Source: Bacillota bacterium | Lineage (GTDB): Bacteria > Bacillota > Desulfotomaculia > Desulfotomaculales > Desulfallaceae | Length of the DNA stretch: 64,000 bases | NCBI GenBank assembly: GCA_023439185.1 | Contig: JAEXOR010000056.1 | Span: 20,381-84,380 of the forward strand | Direction of reading: 5' to 3' | In this document: positions 60,538 to 64,000 of the stretch, piece by piece | Layout: every line of letters starts with the position of its first letter | Position numbering within the stretch: position 1 is the first letter of the stretch | Notes under the pieces: model-generated | Seen by the model: only the letters and a program-made list of their open reading frames with translations | Told to the model about the DNA's origin: nothing | Databases searched by the model: none | Position numbers and translations under genes: made by a program

Positions 60538-61626
60538 TTATCTTTTGATTTTTTCTTTGATTATTTCAAGATTATTCTTAAGCCTTTCATCACCGGGATT
60601 CATATCACAGGCCATTTGGGCCAGCGCACAGGCTTTTTCAAACAATCCGAGCCTGTAGCAAGCGATGGCTCCCAGATCGTATATGGTGCTGTCCCAGCTT
60701 GATTCTTCCACAAGGTAGGAAAAAGGCCTGACATTTATTTTAAGTGATTCATCAAGCATTTGATAAACCAGGGACCATTCTTTCAGCTCATATCCCAGGC
60801 GCGCCATATCCACATAGGGTTCCCTTATTGAAGGACACTCCGCGATGGCCCTGTAGAGCCATTTTTTCGCCTCGTTTAAATCACCCAGGGCTTTATACGA
60901 CCTGGCAATATACCTCATTGCAGCGCACCGTTCCTGATCCCATACGGCGCTCGAAAGGGCAAGGTGTCCCTGAAGTGTTTCAATGCATTTGTGGTATTGC
61001 TGGTGAAACATGTATTCCCTGCCCAGCCAGAAGGTGGTGCTGCTGTCGGCGGGATTTTCCTTTTTCGAAAGCTCAAGCAGGGGCAAATATTGTCCTCTGG
61101 ATTTAGTGGGGTCGGGAAAATGGTCCAGGTGAATTGTTGGTTCAAATGCGTACACCTCGGGCTTTTCCGCGTAGTATTGCAGCACCTCGTGAACCGGATT
61201 TACCCACCTGTACCCATGCCGGCCGTGAATTTTTTCATACCAGTAGGTAACGCCCCGGGTCCCATCCTGGTTGAACTGCCAGGTGTACATGTATTTCAGC
61301 CTTGTAGTTTCGGGAGTCCAAACAGTTTCAAGCTTTTCCCGCCACCCCGGCTCCAAAACCTCGTCGAGATCCGTACAGACGCAAATGTCAAAATCGCCAG
61401 GGATAAAATTTAACGATATGTTTCTGGCGACGTCAAATCTCCAGGGAGCAATCTTTATGTTATAGACCGCCGCGCCTTTATTCCGGAGCCTTTGCACCGT
61501 ACCGTCCGATGAGCCGGTATCGCATACAACGATCAGGTCCGCTTCATTCATTGAAGCGATCCATCTGTCGACAAAATGCTCCTCATTTTTACATATTGAA
61601 TAAACGCATACCTTGTATTTATTCAT
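60538..61626 (-). CDS. GT2 glycosyltransferase with TPR-like C-terminus, second copy
   Basis: A 362-residue paralogue of the 59419 gene: YKVCVYSICKNEEHFVDRWIASMNEADLIVVCDTGSSDGTVQRL, DICVCTDLDEVLEPGW, and TPR helices TFWLGREYMFHQQYHKCIETLQGHL and ARSYKALGDLNEAKKWLYRAI. The two copies share most residues, so they arose by tandem duplication. ATG 61626 is chosen because it overlaps the upstream stop by 8 bp; a longer frame to 61680 lies inside the upstream gene. Confidence 0.9.
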   Translation of the reverse strand: MNKYKVCVYSICKNEEHFVDRWIASMNEADLIVVCDTGSSDGTVQRLRNKGAAVYNIKIAPWRFDVARNISLNFIPGDFDICVCTDLDEVLEPGWREKLETVWTPETTRLKYMYTWQFNQDGTRGVTYWYEKIHGRHGYRWVNPVHEVLQYYAEKPEVYAFEPTIHLDHFPDPTKSRGQYLPLLELSKKENPADSSTTFWLGREYMFHQQYHKCIETLQGHLALSSAVWDQERCAAMRYIARSYKALGDLNEAKKWLYRAIAECPSIREPYVDMARLGYELKEWSLVYQMLDESLKINVRPFSYLVEESSWDSTIYDLGAIACYRLGLFEKACALAQMACDMNPGDERLKNNLEIIKEKIKR

Positions 61627-63172
61627 ACAGCAACCATTCCTTTTGCGCGAGTTCACGTGCTTCCCGCATGAATTTGTCAAACTCTTCGTCCCAGCAATCC
61701 GGATGGTAATGGTAATCGATGATCTTTTGGTTAAGCTTTTGAGCCTCTATTAGAGTGAGATAAGCTTCAATATTTCTGCCCAGCTGGTGCAAATAACGCG
61801 CTTTTTCAAAATACGGTTCCCTCCGGTTCGGCAGGTAAGAGATGGAAGTATTAAGGTTTAGCATGGCCAGCGCCTGTTTATTTTGATTTCTGTACAAATG
61901 GTGTTTCATTTTATAAAGGTAACCTTTATCGGAATCTTTTAAGGCCAGCGCTTTATCTATGGCCGCCAAAGCTTCTTCAAACCTGCTTGCCGATAAATAC
62001 TCACCCGCCAGGAAGCTCCAGGTTTTCCATACATCCGGCCTTTCTTTGACCGATTGTTCCAGCATGGGTAAATAGGACGACCTGGATTTTTTATGCTCAG
62101 GCTCGTGATAAATCCAGAGATCGTCTGTCCAGCAAATTTTTTCTTCCCCTTGATACTCCAGGATTTCGTGTACCGGCAGCTTCCATGTGTAGCCGTGTCT
62201 TTTGTGGATTCTTTCGTGCCAGTGGGCGGAAAAGCGGCCATTGGCCCAAATGGTTTTAAATTTATGGTAATACCGCGTAAAGTTTAAGTCCCACTTGCTG
62301 CTTAAAACCTCCCGCCAGTTTTCCATCAGGTATTCGTCGATATCCAAAGAGATGCAGATATCCATGTCGCCGTCAATCAGGGCTAACGCTGTATTGCGCG
62401 CGTCATCAAATCTCCATGGAGAAACAAATATTTGATAGGTTTTAAGATTAACCCCGGGGTTCTGTTCTTTAAAATTTTGCAGTATTGTATTTGTTTGATC
62501 AGCCGAACCGGTATCGCACAGGACTATTTCATCGGCGTCCTTTACTGAGTTTAAAAACCTGGCCATAAATTTTTCTTCATTTTTGTAAATTCCATAAACC
62601 GCGCAGGCTGGTTTGTTTGCGTCCAGCAAACCCTCCTTTTTTTGCAGTTTTGGATTATACCCGACATAAATGCCAATTTCATTTTCAAGGTGATAAAGCG
62701 GTAGGCAGTCAAAGGACGCCAGGACTTCATTGTGGCTCCAGTCGTCTTTTACATGCTTTTCATAGGGATTGCCCATATATTCGTCCTGGGGATAGTTAAC
62801 AACGGGGATGCTGATCAGTACATATTCGCTGGCATTCAGCAGTTTGTAGTAAACTTTTATGGCTTCTTCTTTTGTCATATGCTCCAGAATATCGCCTAAA
62901 AGAGTTATTCCGTAGATTTTTTGCGGGGTAAAGGCTCTAATATCCGCTTTAATCATCTGGTCATATTTTTCTTCAAGAGAGTATTTTTCAATATATGGTT
63001 CCCATATTTCTATGCCGTGGAATTCGGTGGAGGGTAATTGGGAGCGAAGCAGGTCGTGATAATTACCCGCACCGGCGCCGACATCCAATATTGAGTTGTT
63101 GCGGCATTTTGCAATCAGGCGTTTTATTATTCTTTCGGACCAGGCTTTTCCCGAAGCCGAGCTATACGGCAT
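61619..63172 (-). CDS. Methyltransferase-GT2-TPR fusion protein
   Basis: A 517-residue three-part protein. Residues about 1-170 are a SAM methyltransferase (NSILDVGAGAGNYHDLLRSQLPSTEFHGIEI, ITLLGDILEHM). Residues about 185-380 are a GT2 domain like the two downstream paralogues (CAVYGIYKNEEKFMARFLNSVKDADEIVLCDTGSADQT, DICISLDIDEYLMENW). The rest is TPR helices (FLAGEYLSASRFEEALAAIDKALALKD). ATG 63172 with TTGGAG at spacing 8; a GTG at 63181 is three codons upstream. First gene of a three-gene minus-strand unit. Confidence 0.9.
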   Translation of the reverse strand: MPYSSASGKAWSERIIKRLIAKCRNNSILDVGAGAGNYHDLLRSQLPSTEFHGIEIWEPYIEKYSLEEKYDQMIKADIRAFTPQKIYGITLLGDILEHMTKEEAIKVYYKLLNASEYVLISIPVVNYPQDEYMGNPYEKHVKDDWSHNEVLASFDCLPLYHLENEIGIYVGYNPKLQKKEGLLDANKPACAVYGIYKNEEKFMARFLNSVKDADEIVLCDTGSADQTNTILQNFKEQNPGVNLKTYQIFVSPWRFDDARNTALALIDGDMDICISLDIDEYLMENWREVLSSKWDLNFTRYYHKFKTIWANGRFSAHWHERIHKRHGYTWKLPVHEILEYQGEEKICWTDDLWIYHEPEHKKSRSSYLPMLEQSVKERPDVWKTWSFLAGEYLSASRFEEALAAIDKALALKDSDKGYLYKMKHHLYRNQNKQALAMLNLNTSISYLPNRREPYFEKARYLHQLGRNIEAYLTLIEAQKLNQKIIDYHYHPDCWDEEFDKFMREARELAQKEWLLYE

Positions 63173-63245
63173 TGTGATCACTCCAAATATTAATCGCGTT
63201 ACATGTAATATATTTATGCTCTATTTGCGTTAGCCGTTCAGCAAA

Positions 63246-63283
63246 AGAATCCGGGTCCGGCAGCAATTCCGGGCCCGGATTCT
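63246..63283. terminator. Terminator after the collagen-like gene
   Basis: AGAATCCGGGTCCGG (63246-63260) pairs with CCGGGCCCGGATTCT (63269-63283; one G-T), loop 8 nt. Reading on the minus strand it follows the collagen-like gene and ends in TTTTGC; on the plus strand it ends in TTTTTG, so it can work both ways. Confidence 0.85.
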
Positions 63284-63306
63284 TTTTGTTCTATGCCGGT
63301 AATCAA

Positions 63307-64000
63307 TTAGCTTATTGCAACGCCTGCACTTACGTAACCAGTTACTGAATTAACCAGATTTAAACCGCTGGCCGTTATAGAGAACACCATTAATAAACGT
63401 GTTCCCGCTGTTACCGGTATCGACAATCCGGTTGTAATGCCGCTGCTGATGTCACCAAGCGACACTGTACCTGAGAGGGCGGGAGATAGTGTCACAACAG
63501 CACCTGAAACTGGATTGAAATCATTATCTGGCGGTGCGGGTGAACTGTACAATTGCGCCGTAATGGTTATAGTTGTTGCGGTAAGGGACAGCGACACCGT
63601 ATTGCTGAAATATGCTGCAATTGAGGTAATGGTTCCGTCCCTGGGAACAGAAAATGCGAAATTAATTACTGGGCCCGCAATGGTGCCTGTGAGATCTATT
63701 GCTCCACCTACAAGAGTTATCCCGGTGGCGGAACTACCGAATCCTACTATACTTGTGTTGCCGACTAAGCCAAGTGCGACAGTAGTCATATTGGCGGGAC
63801 CGCCGGATGCAAACGGAATTATTGCGCTGCTTCCTGCGACCCCGGTAGCCCCGGTAGGTCCAGTCGGCCCAGTATCGCCGGTAGCCCCGGTGGGTCCAGT
63901 CGGCCCAGTATCGCCGGTAGCTCCGGTGGGTCCAGTCGGCCCAGTGTCGCCAGTAGCTCCGGTGGGTCCAGTCGGCCCAGTGTCGCCAGTAGCTCCGGTG
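63307..64000 (-). CDS. Collagen-like exosporium protein with BclB-type C-terminal domain (5' part outside the window)
   Basis: 231 codons of the C-terminal part are seen. The portion nearest the window edge is GPTGPTGATGDT repeats (Gly-X-Thr collagen style), then GVAGSSAIIPFASGGPANM starts a hydrophobic, threonine/serine-rich C-terminal domain of about 170 residues (LVGNTSIVGFGSSATGITLVGGAIDL, IAAYFSNTVSLSLTATTITITAQLY, VTAGTRLLMVFSITASG). This matches the exosporium BclB-like C-terminal domain as recalled. Repeat threonines are typical O-glycosylation sites. The start and any leader peptide lie beyond the window. Confidence 0.88.
   Translation of the reverse strand, partial: TGATGDTGPTGPTGATGDTGPTGPTGATGDTGPTGPTGATGDTGPTGPTGATGVAGSSAIIPFASGGPANMTTVALGLVGNTSIVGFGSSATGITLVGGAIDLTGTIAGPVINFAFSVPRDGTITSIAAYFSNTVSLSLTATTITITAQLYSSPAPPDNDFNPVSGAVVTLSPALSGTVSLGDISSGITTGLSIPVTAGTRLLMVFSITASGLNLVNSVTGYVSAGVAIS
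63842..64000. repeat. 36-bp tandem repeat coding for collagen-like units
   Basis: About 4.4 units of 36 bp (starts 63842, 63878, 63914, 63950, 63986), in frame with the collagen-like gene, 12 residues each. Units nearer the edge share CCAGTAGCTCCGG, and units nearer the C-terminal domain CCGGTAGCCCCGG, so older and newer copies can be told apart. The array runs off the window. Confidence 0.95.

Noticed and set aside
63842..64000. Possible CRISPR array because of 36-bp regular units
   Set aside because: Units are contiguous without spacers and encode in-frame Gly-X-Thr collagen repeats.

Overview
The window reads as chromosome from a spore-forming, monoderm Firmicute. Gene order (yidC-jag-mnmE-mnmG-rsmG-parA-parB, rpsF-ssb-rpsR, rplI-lonC-dnaB, purA) is the classic origin-proximal arrangement of Clostridia/Bacilli. 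The sporulation genes (yyaC, lonC, an exosporium-type collagen-like protein) and overall style suggest a Peptococcaceae member (Desulfotomaculum/Pelotomaculum-like). The genus is inferred from memory of these families, not from a search.

Region 1 (1-13.2 kb) is core genome: membrane insertase end, RNA-binding Jag, tRNA modification (MnmE/MnmG), RsmG, and the ParAB system with a perfect parS site one base after parB. Then come housekeeping and sporulation genes: DUF554, a phosphoribosyltransferase, yyaC, a YkvI-like carrier, CvpA, an M18 aminopeptidase and DUF951. Region 2 (13.2-19.6 kb) looks like an insert of lower GC: a stand-alone ATPase behind a large symmetric operator, and a two-component system followed by an FtsX-type ABC exporter with a clear OmpR-family binding box. 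Region 3 (19.6-27.4 kb) is core again: rpsF-ssb-rpsR, yybS, rplI, lonC, and dnaB carrying a full-size intein with a LAGLIDADG endonuclease domain.

Region 4 (27.4-35 kb) is the most unusual. A molybdenum-cofactor (Moco/Tuco) riboswitch precedes two tandemly duplicated class III solute-binding proteins that have signal peptides but no lipobox and no ABC partners. The second is fused to a long RHS/YD-repeat protein ending in an AT-rich toxin-like tip, followed at once by a small candidate immunity gene. One in-frame TAA splits the RHS gene. A roughly 0.9 kb stretch without recognisable genes and a HEPN/MNT pair follow.

Region 5 (35-38.5 kb): an FAD-dependent dehydrogenase, purA, a complex of intergenic repeats, and tRNA-Lys and tRNA-Glu with a strong promoter and terminator. 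Region 6 (38.5-64 kb) is a surface-polysaccharide locus: nucleotide-sugar enzymes (CapD-like, UDP-sugar dehydrogenase, RmlA/C/D/B, aminotransferase, acetyltransferase), glycosyltransferases, a polymerase-like membrane protein, a flippase, several methyltransferases and an ATP-grasp/methyltransferase fusion. On the opposite strand lie three GT2-TPR glycosyltransferases and the C-terminal end of a BclB-like collagen-repeat exosporium protein. Together these suggest (inference) a pathway that glycosylates the spore surface or builds a rhamnose-containing envelope glycan.
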